Assembly (NCBI GenBank): GCA_017533165.1
Contig: JAFXIM010000206.1
Location: 1-7,213 of the forward strand
Direction of reading: 5' to 3'
DNA from: Eggerthellaceae bacterium
GTDB lineage: Bacteria > Actinomycetota > Coriobacteriia > Coriobacteriales > Eggerthellaceae
Length of the DNA stretch: 7,213 nt
Each line of letters opens with the position of its first letter. Position 1 is the stretch's first letter. Shown piece after piece: positions 1 through 5,804 of the stretch. A program made the translations under genes and the position numbers. Under the pieces are notes generated by a model. The model saw only the letters and a list, made by a program, of their open reading frames with translations. It did no database searches and was not told the origin of the DNA.

Positions 1-2
1 AC

Positions 3-824
3 GGGCAGGTTGTATCTGCCGCCGCCTCTAAGGACGCTTCCGTTGCAGGTGTCGCGCTCCAGACGCCTGACATTGCGCGTTGGCGCACCCTTACGCAGCC
101 AAAGTACGTGGTCGCCATGCTGCTGTCCGCCGCCTTCGTGTTGGCGACCTTCCTTTTGCCCATGTTCATCGGTGGTCCGGGCGAGGGTGACTCGCGCGGA
201 GGCGACGTGAACCCCTCCTACCAGATTGCATTCATCCTAAGCCAGCCCGCGGCCTTCGCCGAGATCTTCATGGACTTCTTCAAATGGTACGTGTCGCCCG
301 CTGAGGCGCACCATGTGCTGGTGGATTTCTGCGGCGTGGAGACGAGCTTCATCGACACTATCCCGCTTTTGCTCCTGCCCTTGGTTGCCATCTTCGACCG
401 CACCATCTGCGATGTGAGCTATGCCACTCATGCAAAGCGCATCAGCATGTGGTTGCTCGTGTTTTTGACCATCGTGCTCATGGCGACGGCGCTGTTCATC
501 AGCTTTACGCCTGTCGACGCGGGTCGCATCAACGGCATGCAGGGTCGCTATCTCATCCCGCTTCTGTATCCGCTGCTTGCACTGGGATTCAACCTGAAGT
601 CTATGGGAAGGCTTGGGCAGCGTTGGTTTGGAGACGAGGAGAAACGCTACGCTCTCATGTGCTACGTGGTGCTCGGTTTGTGCTGCATCGTGCTGTTCTT
701 AGGAATCTACGATGCCATCATCGAGCAGTACGGTCGTGTTTCCGGCGCCCCCATGCTCTCCATTCCCAGCTGGCTTTCTCCGAGGAACTGGGAGTGGGTA
801 AACAGCTTGGCTATCTGGTTCTGA
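3..824 (+). CDS. DUF2142-family polytopic membrane protein, C-terminal part (5' end outside window)
   Basis: The frame is open from the left edge of the window to the TGA at 822-824, giving 273 residues with no convincing start (a GTG at 108 and ATG at 117 lie inside a membrane segment), so this is the C-terminal part of a longer protein. Several hydrophobic segments are visible: about nt 108-170, 361-400, 447-505, 549-590 and 648-710. Between the third and fourth lies an NGMQGRYLIPLL stretch (QGRY at nt 540-551), which resembles the conserved QGRY-type motif of DUF2142 membrane proteins. Those proteins are often found in cell-surface polysaccharide or teichoic-acid-like loci and are thought to be membrane glycosyltransferase-like; their biochemical role is not established. 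The convergent flippase and nearby LicD-type genes fit a surface-glycan setting. Family assignment rests on motif memory, not a search; a GT-C glycosyltransferase-like membrane protein is the main alternative. Confidence 0.72.
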   Translation, partial: GQVVSAAASKDASVAGVALQTPDIARWRTLTQPKYVVAMLLSAAFVLATFLLPMFIGGPGEGDSRGGDVNPSYQIAFILSQPAAFAEIFMDFFKWYVSPAEAHHVLVDFCGVETSFIDTIPLLLLPLVAIFDRTICDVSYATHAKRISMWLLVFLTIVLMATALFISFTPVDAGRINGMQGRYLIPLLYPLLALGFNLKSMGRLGQRWFGDEEKRYALMCYVVLGLCCIVLFLGIYDAIIEQYGRVSGAPMLSIPSWLSPRNWEWVNSLAIWF

Positions 825-892
825 TGGGGCTTGACCGCGTCACCTGGGATTTGATCTGCGCCTTCGACGGCTTTATTCAGCGGTCTTGCCCG

Positions 893-913
893 GTACTTTT
901 CGGAAGTACTTTT
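893..913 (+). terminator. Possible weak intrinsic terminator after the DUF2142 gene
   Basis: A 6-bp perfect stem (GTACTT at 893-898 with AAGTAC at 904-909) closes a TTCGG loop and is followed by TTTT (910-913). It sits in the 99-bp gap between two convergent genes and points in the direction of the upstream gene. The stem has only two G-C pairs, so termination would be weak. The same bases also form a direct repeat (GTACTTTTCG at 893-902 and 906-915). Confidence 0.4.
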
Positions 914-923
914 CGTGCGCGCC

Positions 924-2183
924 CTAGGCCTTTTCGCTCTTGTCCCACTTTCTGATCTGGTGAGCTGCGCACAGTGCGAAGGTAATGGCGAAGAGGATGA
1001 ACAGCAGAGCGCATGAGATGGCGTAGGCGGTGCAGGCTCCCATGATGGCATAGCCTGCAACGAGAGGCGTTGCGATAACGGATGCCAGCACGATGGCAAC
1101 AACGTAACCTACGAGTACGCTGTGCTGGTTGCGGATGACCACCAGCGCATTGTAGAACACGTTTGACGCCGACAGGAAGCCGCCGCCGATCATAACTATG
1201 AGCAGCGCGCCGGTCTGTCCCTCAAGGTCAACACCATAGAACCATTCGAGAATGGGGATGCCAATGAGCGCGCACGCCAGCTCAACTCCCAGAGTGATCA
1301 ATGCCGCCAAGCCGAGCAGTTTGGCCAGAATACCCATGAAAGGCCGCGCGTTGCGCTCAAGCCAGAGCTTCGCCAGCGTGGTGAGCGATGGTCTCATGAA
1401 GAAGATGAGGAACAGGTTGATGACAAAGGCCGGCATGAACAGGATGTTAAAGATCGTCTGCATCTCATCGGTGCCGGCGGAGTCGATGGCGTACTTGCAG
1501 ATGTTGTTTAGGTAGGCAGCTAAAAAGGAGCTGATGAACATGGGCAGGCACGCCCAGAAAAGCTGCCCAAGCGGACGGGGGGAGAAGTCGGGCTTGCCAA
1601 TGTGCACGATCTTGCGCAGGCGGGGGATATCATAGCCGATGATCCAGACAACCTCGCTTATGGTGGCCACGACGACGGCCAGCGTTACGTCGCCCGTGGG
1701 CAGAAGAACGCCAGCGAACAGGACGATGGAGATAATGCTGCGCCAGACGCTCGAAAAGCCGCCGAGATCAAGCCTTTCCGCTTTCTGGAAGGCGCCATAC
1801 CAGTACTGGGAGAAGGCTTCGAACAGGCGATAGGCGCACAGCGCGTACGCCACCGATGCCTTGTGCGCATCAAATTGGAAGCTCATGACGTAGAAGATGC
1901 TGGCTATGATCATGAGCGCGCAGGTGACGAACTTGAACGCCAGGTACTGCGCATGCGTAAAGCGGTTGCCCGCGTCGGTTGCGAAGTAGGTGGTGGATTC
2001 GAACACGCCGATGGTCAGCATAAGCTGCGCGATGGCGTAGCCCATGGAGAAGATACCGCCTTCCACCTCGCCGCAGGCGCGCACCACGATGAGCAGCATG
2101 AGGAAGGACGAGAAGGCATACACAGCGCTTCCGGCTGCGTTCCAGAGGACGATGCGTTTCTGTGAGGCGGTTTCTCTAATCAT
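924..2183 (-). CDS. Polysaccharide flippase-like membrane protein (MOP/Wzx superfamily)
   Basis: This 419-residue protein is hydrophobic throughout, with about twelve predicted membrane segments separated by short basic loops, the size and pattern of MOP-superfamily flippases (Wzx/RfbX/MurJ/MATE relatives). Its first helix starts near residue 12 after the short polar N-terminus MIRETASQKR; a longer cytosolic loop with RLRKI follows the sixth segment. Members of this family flip undecaprenyl-linked repeat units across the cytoplasmic membrane for surface polysaccharide assembly. The gene is convergent with the DUF2142 gene and divergent from a LicD-type gene, so all three fit one glycan locus. 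The ATG at 2181-2183 is the first in-frame start; only a G-run precedes it, and a good promoter lies immediately upstream, suggesting a leaderless message. The stop is TAG at 924-926. The substrate cannot be told from sequence. Confidence 0.82.
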   Translation of the reverse strand: MIRETASQKRIVLWNAAGSAVYAFSSFLMLLIVVRACGEVEGGIFSMGYAIAQLMLTIGVFESTTYFATDAGNRFTHAQYLAFKFVTCALMIIASIFYVMSFQFDAHKASVAYALCAYRLFEAFSQYWYGAFQKAERLDLGGFSSVWRSIISIVLFAGVLLPTGDVTLAVVVATISEVVWIIGYDIPRLRKIVHIGKPDFSPRPLGQLFWACLPMFISSFLAAYLNNICKYAIDSAGTDEMQTIFNILFMPAFVINLFLIFFMRPSLTTLAKLWLERNARPFMGILAKLLGLAALITLGVELACALIGIPILEWFYGVDLEGQTGALLIVMIGGGFLSASNVFYNALVVIRNQHSVLVGYVVAIVLASVIATPLVAGYAIMGACTAYAISCALLFILFAITFALCAAHQIRKWDKSEKA

Positions 2184-2189
2184 GCCCCC

Positions 2190-2217
2190 ATTATCCGCTA
2201 TTATTTGATGGTGGCAA
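2190..2217 (-). promoter_or_regulatory. Sigma-70-type promoter of the flippase gene, apparently leaderless
   Basis: Read on the minus strand there is TTGCCA (2217-2212), a 16-bp spacer, then GATAAT (2195-2190); each hexamer matches the TTGACA/TATAAT consensus at five of six positions. Only six bases (GGGGGC) separate the -10 box from the ATG at 2183-2181, so transcription would begin at or within a base or two of the start codon. Leaderless mRNAs are common in Actinobacteria. The -35 box falls inside the first, degenerate unit of the 19-bp tandem repeat. The alternative is a fortuitous match with the real promoter further upstream and the G-run acting as a poor ribosome-binding site. Confidence 0.5.
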
Positions 2218-2282
2218 AGGTTCTATCGATGAGCAAAGGCTTCGTCGATGGGCAAAGGACCTATCGATGGGCAGAAGATCGA
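2207..2282. repeat. 19-bp tandem repeat, three clear copies plus one degenerate copy
   Basis: Three adjacent 19-bp units are visible at 2226-2244, 2245-2263 and 2264-2282, each beginning TCGATG(A/G)GCA(A/G)A(A/G)G. A degenerate fourth unit at 2207-2225 shares GGCAAAGG and the end TCTA. The period is not a multiple of three and no gene covers the array, so it is not a coding repeat. It fills most of the divergent spacer between the flippase and the LicD-type gene and, on the minus strand, each unit carries a TTTGCC/TTTGCT/TTCTGCC core that in the promoter-proximal unit forms part of the -35 box. It could be a row of regulator sites or a copy-number-variable promoter element; neither is shown. 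Confidence 0.7.
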
Positions 2283-2284
2283 TC

Positions 2285-2290
2285 GAGGAG
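2285..2290 (+). promoter_or_regulatory. Ribosome-binding site fixing the GTG start of the LicD-type gene
   Basis: GAGGAG lies eight bases before GTG at 2299-2301, a normal spacing. The alternative in-frame starts, GTG at 2290 and ATG at 2248, lack such a site, and the ATG lies within the tandem repeat. This places the native start of the reading frame upstream of the amber codon at 2401, so the interruption falls inside the gene and not before it. Confidence 0.6.
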
Positions 2291-2298
2291 TGAGTGAA

Positions 2299-3150
2299 GT
2301 GACCCTGGCTTACCCGCCTGGCGCCATCGAGCGCGTGCAAAGCATAGAGACTGACGTTCTCAAGGCTATCGCCTCCGTGTGCGAAGAGCTGGGCATAGAG
2401 TAGTTCGCCGATGGAGGAACGGCTATCGGGGCCGTACGTCACGGTGGCTTCATTCCCTGGGATGATGACATCGACATCGGCATGCGCATCGAGGACTACC
2501 ACTTGTTCTGTGAAAAGGCACCTGAGATGCTGCCTGCGGAATACGGCATCTACACGCACGCCGCAACCCCGAACTACCCGCCTCTGTGGGCTAAGGTGTA
2601 CCGCAAGGGTACGCGTTTCATGAGCCGTCAGATGCAGGAGGCCGGCTTAGAGCAGGGCCTGTTCGTCGACGTCTTCGCCTTCGCCCAGCTTGATTCCGAC
2701 CCCGCCAAGGCGGCTAAGCAGGCAAAGTCCTTGGCCTTCTGGCAGCGTGTTTCCTACCTGTATTACACGGCCCACCCCAAGATTCCCGTCGGAACGCCGC
2801 TTAGGCCCCTCGTGCAGGCCGCCTGCGTTGTGGCTCATGGGGCGGCTCGTCTTCTCTTCCCGCCTAAGCTGGTGGAATCCCGATTCTACGAAGTGGTGGC
2901 GAAAGGGGATGGACGTGGCAAGTGGATTGACATCTTCTACCCGGCCTTTGGCGAATATGACGGCGAAACCATCTTCCCGGTCAAGATGATGCCCTTCGGC
3001 GACATGCAGGTGCCCGTGCCCCACGACGTGCACGGCTACCTCACCACCATGTACGGCGACTTCATGACGCCTCCCCCTGAGGAGGAGCGCTGCGCCTACC
3101 CGCCGGTTATTCTCGACTTCGGTGACGGCGTCAACGTGATGGAGCGCTAA
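2299..3150 (+). pseudogene. LicD-family phosphotransferase interrupted by an in-frame TAG at codon 35
   Basis: Read from GTG 2299 to TAA 3148-3150 this is a LicD-family protein of about 283 codons, a normal length. LicD proteins transfer phosphocholine or related phospho-groups onto surface polymers, using a nucleotide-sugar-like donor. The N-terminal segment ends ...CEELGIE, then TAG (2401-2403), then FADGGTAIGAVRHGGFIPWD and DDIDIGM. In relatives the residue before F is usually Tyr, so a single TAC/TAT-to-TAG change explains the stop. The frame on both sides is otherwise intact, and the C-terminus has the family's VPVP...YGDFMTPPP...LDFG pattern. The first start after the stop, ATG 2482, lies beyond the DGGT and WDDDID motifs, so a reinitiated product would lack the catalytic region. 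Three neighbouring genes end in TAG, which argues against general recoding of amber. A sequencing error or tRNA suppression cannot be excluded from sequence alone. Confidence 0.85.
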
Positions 3151-3158
3151 GGCGCTTT
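3143..3158 (+). terminator. Short hairpin over the LicD-type stop codon, possible terminator
   Basis: AGCGC (3143-3147) pairs with GCGCT (3152-3156) around a TAAG loop that contains the TAA stop, and two further G-T pairs can extend it. The T run is only three bases (3156-3158). It occupies the 10-bp gap between two convergent stop codons (3150 and 3161), where a terminator for either strand is expected. Weak on its own. Confidence 0.35.
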
Positions 3159-3160
3159 CG

Positions 3161-3898
3161 TTAGCAGCAGGAAGGGGCCTTTTCAGCGCTTGACGCGCTT
3201 GTGTCCGTGCTGTCGCCCCCTTCAGCCAAAGGCGCAAACGATTCGTCGGGCTTCAACATGCGATTGTAGGGCGAAGATGAGCGCGCTACATGCAGCGCGC
3301 CAACGGGGTTGTTTGCCAAGGCGCGATCCTTAACCACTATGGTGGTGCACGGTGCCTTCGAGTGCTGGTAGAACAGCGTGTCGTGGCCTACGCACAGGCC
3401 GAGCACGATATTGAAATCGGTCCCCGCGTCGTTGAGGAGCTTAGCCTGCATGAGCGGGTTGCAGGATACCGTGCCGAAGTCGCAGCAGCTTTCGGGAGCG
3501 TCGAAGCGTGAGCGACGGATAGCCCCCATCTTGCAGGCGATGCCGTAGACCTCATAGCCTTGGGTGCGCAAGATCTTGGCGAGCATGCGGGCGTCGGCCG
3601 CTAGGCCCGAGCAGGTGGCGATGCCTATCTTTCGGTAGCCCATGCGTCGGGCGAAGTCCATGGTCTCCTCTACGCGGCACAGATGCTCGCTGAACGCGCG
3701 GCTTCCGGAAGCTGAGGCTTCCCTCATGACGCGCAGGGCGAATTCGTCATCCTGGTACCAATTGACGCACTCCTCGATATCCGATTCGGAAAGATCGTGC
3801 ATGGGGCAAAAGTCGGGGTTGTTGTCGCTTGCGGTGGCGCATGCTTGAACTGCGCAGTCTACGCAGCTTGCGGGGTAGCTCTCGGGAAGCTCGCTCAT
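3161..3898 (-). CDS. DUF1847 cysteine-rich putative metal-binding protein
   Basis: This 245-residue soluble protein resembles the DUF1847 family, described only as predicted metal-binding. The N-terminus has C12-x2-C15-x4-C20 and F30-C31-P32-M33-H34, a plausible metal or Fe-S site. The core holds the characteristic segments GYRKIGIATCSGL (about 87-99), GYEVYGIACKMG (114-125), CNPLMQAKLLN (146-156), GLCVGHDTLFY (167-177) and APCTTIVVKDRALANNP (182-198). There are 15 cysteines in all. After residue 226 comes a Ser/Ala/Thr-rich tail ending in Cys-Cys. The frame is open further upstream, but ATG 3896-3898 is chosen because AGAGGA precedes it at normal spacing on the minus strand and because the family motif starts just after it. 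The gene is divergent from an ABC importer, with a 170-bp shared spacer, hinting at a link to the imported substrate. Its reaction is unknown. Confidence 0.82.
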   Translation of the reverse strand: MSELPESYPASCVDCAVQACATASDNNPDFCPMHDLSESDIEECVNWYQDDEFALRVMREASASGSRAFSEHLCRVEETMDFARRMGYRKIGIATCSGLAADARMLAKILRTQGYEVYGIACKMGAIRRSRFDAPESCCDFGTVSCNPLMQAKLLNDAGTDFNIVLGLCVGHDTLFYQHSKAPCTTIVVKDRALANNPVGALHVARSSSPYNRMLKPDESFAPLAEGGDSTDTSASSAEKAPSCC

Positions 3899-3937
3899 CT
3901 TCGTCCTCTTGTCGTATCTTCGGATTGGGGTATTTCT

Positions 3938-3956
3938 TATTTGTTTAAGCCAAATA
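3938..3956. promoter_or_regulatory. Short inverted repeat in the DUF1847/importer divergent spacer
   Basis: TATTTG (3938-3943) and CAAATA (3951-3956) are perfect inverted arms around seven bases. The repeat lies in an AT-rich stretch 40-58 bp upstream of the DUF1847 start, where an operator or the DUF1847 promoter would sit. No clear minus-strand -35/-10 pair was found; TATATT read on the minus strand near 3958-3953 is the best -10 candidate and overlaps the right arm. No known operator consensus is recognised. Confidence 0.25.
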
Positions 3957-3980
3957 TAAGACCATATCCAATAATTCTTC

Positions 3981-4008
3981 GTGAAACACAGTGAATGTGC
4001 CATATAAT
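3981..4008 (+). promoter_or_regulatory. Promoter of the ABC importer operon
   Basis: A perfect -10 hexamer TATAAT at 4003-4008 is preceded, with a 16-bp spacer, by GTGAAA (3981-3986), a four-of-six match to TTGACA. Transcription would start near 4015, leaving a leader of about 55 nt before the GTG at 4069. The weak -35 suggests help from an activator. Within the spacer lies CACA-GTGAA-TGTG (3987-3999), a small palindrome, and GTGAA recurs at 3981, 3991 and 4017. Confidence 0.55.
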
Positions 4009-4020
4009 ACCCATTTGTGA

Positions 4021-4041
4021 AGGCGGGCACCCGCCTCTTTT
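4021..4041 (+). terminator. GC-rich hairpin plus T run in the importer leader, possible attenuator
   Basis: AGGCGG (4021-4026) pairs with CCGCCT (4031-4036) around GCAC, followed by CTTTT (4037-4041). This is the shape of an intrinsic terminator, but it lies just downstream of the TATAAT box and 28 nt before the permease start. No gene in this orientation ends nearby, since the gene to its left runs the other way. It is therefore more likely a leader hairpin controlling read-through, or an mRNA-stabilising element, than the end of a transcription unit. I recognise no riboswitch core or leader peptide; the leader is too short for most riboswitches. Confidence 0.5.
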
Positions 4042-4056
4042 CGTGTCGGATATAGC

Positions 4057-4063
4057 AAGGGGG
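4057..4063 (+). promoter_or_regulatory. Ribosome-binding site fixing the GTG start of the permease
   Basis: AAGGGGG at 4057-4063 lies five bases before the GTG at 4069-4071. There is no in-frame ATG near the N-terminal region that would serve better, so this site supports the GTG start. Confidence 0.6.
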
Positions 4064-4068
4064 TCTCA

Positions 4069-4962
4069 GTGGCGCACCGGCAAGCGCATGACGATCAGCT
4101 GATCGCCGATCAACTGCGCTCAGTTGACGGCTCCGAGGCCACGATCGACGTTGCGTCTCCCGCATGGCGTGACGTACTCGGATCGTTTGCCCGCCTGGTT
4201 CTCGGCGTGGCGGTGGGCCTTGCCATTTGGGAGGCATGCGCGCTCGCATTCAACCCTGAGTCGTCGCCTTTGGGCTTTCCGGATCCCGTCACCACGTTCA
4301 AGCGCTTGTTCGAGTACCTCACGCTGAGCGAGACGCTCTATGGCCACTCGGTGTACGAGCATTTGCTCTACAGCATGAGGCGTCTTTTCACGGGCTTCGG
4401 CCTGGCGGCCGTGGTGGGCATCGTGCTTGGCTCCATCTTGGGTTCGGCGAACCGCGTGTACCAAATCGGCATCGTTCCCGTTTCCGTTTACCAGATGATT
4501 CCCGGCCTTGCCTGGCTGCCCGTTGCCATCCTCATCTTTGGCTTGGGTGATGCGTCGGCTGTGTTCATCATCTTCGCGGTGAGCAGCATGGTCATCACCA
4601 TCGGCGTCTCGAGTGGTATCCGCATGGTGCCCGAGGTGCTTGTCAACGCAGCTAAGATGATGGGTGCAAACAAGGTGACGATCTTTTTCAAAGTGCTCAT
4701 TCCCCAATCCGCCGCGAGCATCGTGAACGCGCTTCGCCTGGGCATGTCATCTGCGTGGCGCGTCCTCATCGCGGCCGAGATGATCGTCGGTACCGGCATT
4801 GGCGTGGGCTACTCCATCTCGCTTACGCGTGACCTGCTTGACTACGTGGGCTCCTTTGCCTGCATTACCGTCATTTGCCTCATGGGCCTTCTGTTCGATC
4901 GACTCATCCTTGCTTCCGTCGAACGATGGATGCGGGACCGTTTGGGAATGGAGGAGTCATGA
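4069..4962 (+). CDS. ABC importer permease, SsuC/TauC/NrtB-like
   Basis: This 297-residue protein is an inner-membrane permease of the binding-protein-dependent transport family. About the first 35 residues are polar and cytosolic, followed by six or so membrane segments (the first about 37-58). The cytoplasmic EAA loop that docks the ATPase is visible at roughly residues 189-212 (PEVLVNAAKMMGANK followed by KVLIP). The overall pattern, including MIPGLAWLPVAILIFGLGD and the late GIGVGYSISLTRD segment, matches the nitrate/sulfonate/taurine/thiamine-precursor group. The start is a GTG with AAGGGGG ahead of it. The stop TGA overlaps the ATPase ATG by four bases (ATGA), so the two are translationally coupled. 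The gene is first in an operon with the ATPase and the binding protein. Family is firm; the transported compound (sulfonate, pyrimidine, bicarbonate, other) is not determined. Confidence 0.92.
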   Translation: MAHRQAHDDQLIADQLRSVDGSEATIDVASPAWRDVLGSFARLVLGVAVGLAIWEACALAFNPESSPLGFPDPVTTFKRLFEYLTLSETLYGHSVYEHLLYSMRRLFTGFGLAAVVGIVLGSILGSANRVYQIGIVPVSVYQMIPGLAWLPVAILIFGLGDASAVFIIFAVSSMVITIGVSSGIRMVPEVLVNAAKMMGANKVTIFFKVLIPQSAASIVNALRLGMSSAWRVLIAAEMIVGTGIGVGYSISLTRDLLDYVGSFACITVICLMGLLFDRLILASVERWMRDRLGMEES

Positions 4963-5744
4963 GCCTTATCGAGCTGAATCAGGTTTCCAAGGGCTTCATA
5001 ACCGACCGTAAGGCAGGGCGTGCGCTTGTTGCGCTCAATGGGCTCAACCTTTCCATTGAGGAAGGGGAGTTCGTCAGCCTGCTCGGTCCCTCGGGCTGCG
5101 GCAAGACCGTATCGCTTTCCATGATGGCGGGCTTTGTCGCCCCTACGTCGGGGGAGGTCCTCTTCCGCGGCAAGCCCATCGAAGGCCCCGGTCCCGAGCG
5201 CGGCGTGGTGTTTCAGGAGCACAGCCTTTTTCCGTGGCTTACGGTAAGCGAAAACGTCGTTTTCGCCATAAAGGAGTCGGCAAAGGCCCGCGGCGTTCGC
5301 TTTGATGCCGGAAAGGCCCGTGAAAAGGCGCTTGAGATGCTTGCTGCGGTTGGCCTTGAGAGCTTTGCGGACGCGCGTCCCAATACGCTTTCGGGTGGCA
5401 TGAAGCAGCGCGTTGCCATCGCACGTCTTCTTGCCATGGATTCCGAGGTCCTTTTGATGGACGAACCCTTTTCGGCGCTTGACGAGCAAACGCGTGGTGC
5501 GCTAGACGAAAGCCTCAACCGCTTGTGGCGCGAGAGGCGCAAGACCATCGTGTTCGTTACCCATAACATTTCTGAAGCAGTTGCGATCTCCTCTCGCATC
5601 GTGCTGTTTTCCGAGGCCCCGGGCCGCGTCGCTCATGAGTGGCGCCTGCCCGATGACTTCGATCGCGAGCCTTCGTCACCCGAGGTGCTTAGCTTAACGG
5701 AGGAGATCCGATCCCTGATGCCTTTAAGCTCCGCCTCGTTTTAG
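4959..5744 (+). CDS. ABC importer ATPase, SsuB/TauB/NrtD-like
   Basis: This 261-residue nucleotide-binding subunit powers the neighbouring permease. All ATPase motifs are present: Walker A GPSGCGKT at residues 43-50, Q-loop VVFQEHSLFPWLTV near 83-96 with Q86, signature LSGGMKQR at 144-151, Walker B VLLMDEP at 164-170 with E169, D-loop SALD at 172-175 and switch histidine H202. The FPW after the Q-loop is typical of the nitrate/sulfonate/taurine group. The residue after the Walker A GKT is V where T is usual; the catalytic residues are unaffected. ATG 4959 is preferred over upstream in-frame starts because GGAGGAG sits just before it, it overlaps the permease stop by four bases, and the product begins in register with family members. 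The stop is TAG, followed by a 60-bp gap before the binding protein. Confidence 0.94.
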   Translation: MSLIELNQVSKGFITDRKAGRALVALNGLNLSIEEGEFVSLLGPSGCGKTVSLSMMAGFVAPTSGEVLFRGKPIEGPGPERGVVFQEHSLFPWLTVSENVVFAIKESAKARGVRFDAGKAREKALEMLAAVGLESFADARPNTLSGGMKQRVAIARLLAMDSEVLLMDEPFSALDEQTRGALDESLNRLWRERRKTIVFVTHNISEAVAISSRIVLFSEAPGRVAHEWRLPDDFDREPSSPEVLSLTEEIRSLMPLSSASF

Positions 5745-5804
5745 GGGGGATTACCGGGCGGTTTTGAAAGGGAATGCATCCAAAAACGGACAAGGAGAAA
5801 AAGG

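Noticed and set aside
1602..2165. A 187-codon plus-strand open frame opposite the flippase
   Set aside because: It is antisense to a well-formed multi-pass membrane protein; its charged, low-hydrophobicity product is the expected complement and matches nothing I recognise.
2482..3150. An independent gene starting at ATG 2482
   Set aside because: It is the downstream half of the LicD-type frame. It starts after the DGGT and WDDDID motifs, has no good ribosome-binding site, and the bases before it encode the missing conserved motifs in the same frame.
2647..3237. A 196-codon minus-strand open frame opposite the LicD-type gene
   Set aside because: It is antisense to a recognisable family sequence and overlaps the DUF1847 gene; its His/Arg/Glu-rich composition is typical of shadow frames in GC-rich DNA.
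3899..4249. A longer N-terminus for the DUF1847 protein reaching 4249
   Set aside because: The extension would run through the AT-rich spacer, the importer promoter and the start of the permease gene. The ATG at 3898 has a proper ribosome-binding site and matches the start of the family.
4875..4958. A longer N-terminus for the ATPase from 4875
   Set aside because: These bases already encode the permease C-terminus. The ATG at 4959 has GGAGGAG before it and gives the usual family start.
5749..5766. Hairpin with T run between the ATPase and binding-protein genes
   Set aside because: ACCG/CGGT before TTTT has at most a three- to four-base stem with an almost absent loop, so I do not treat it as a terminator splitting the operon.
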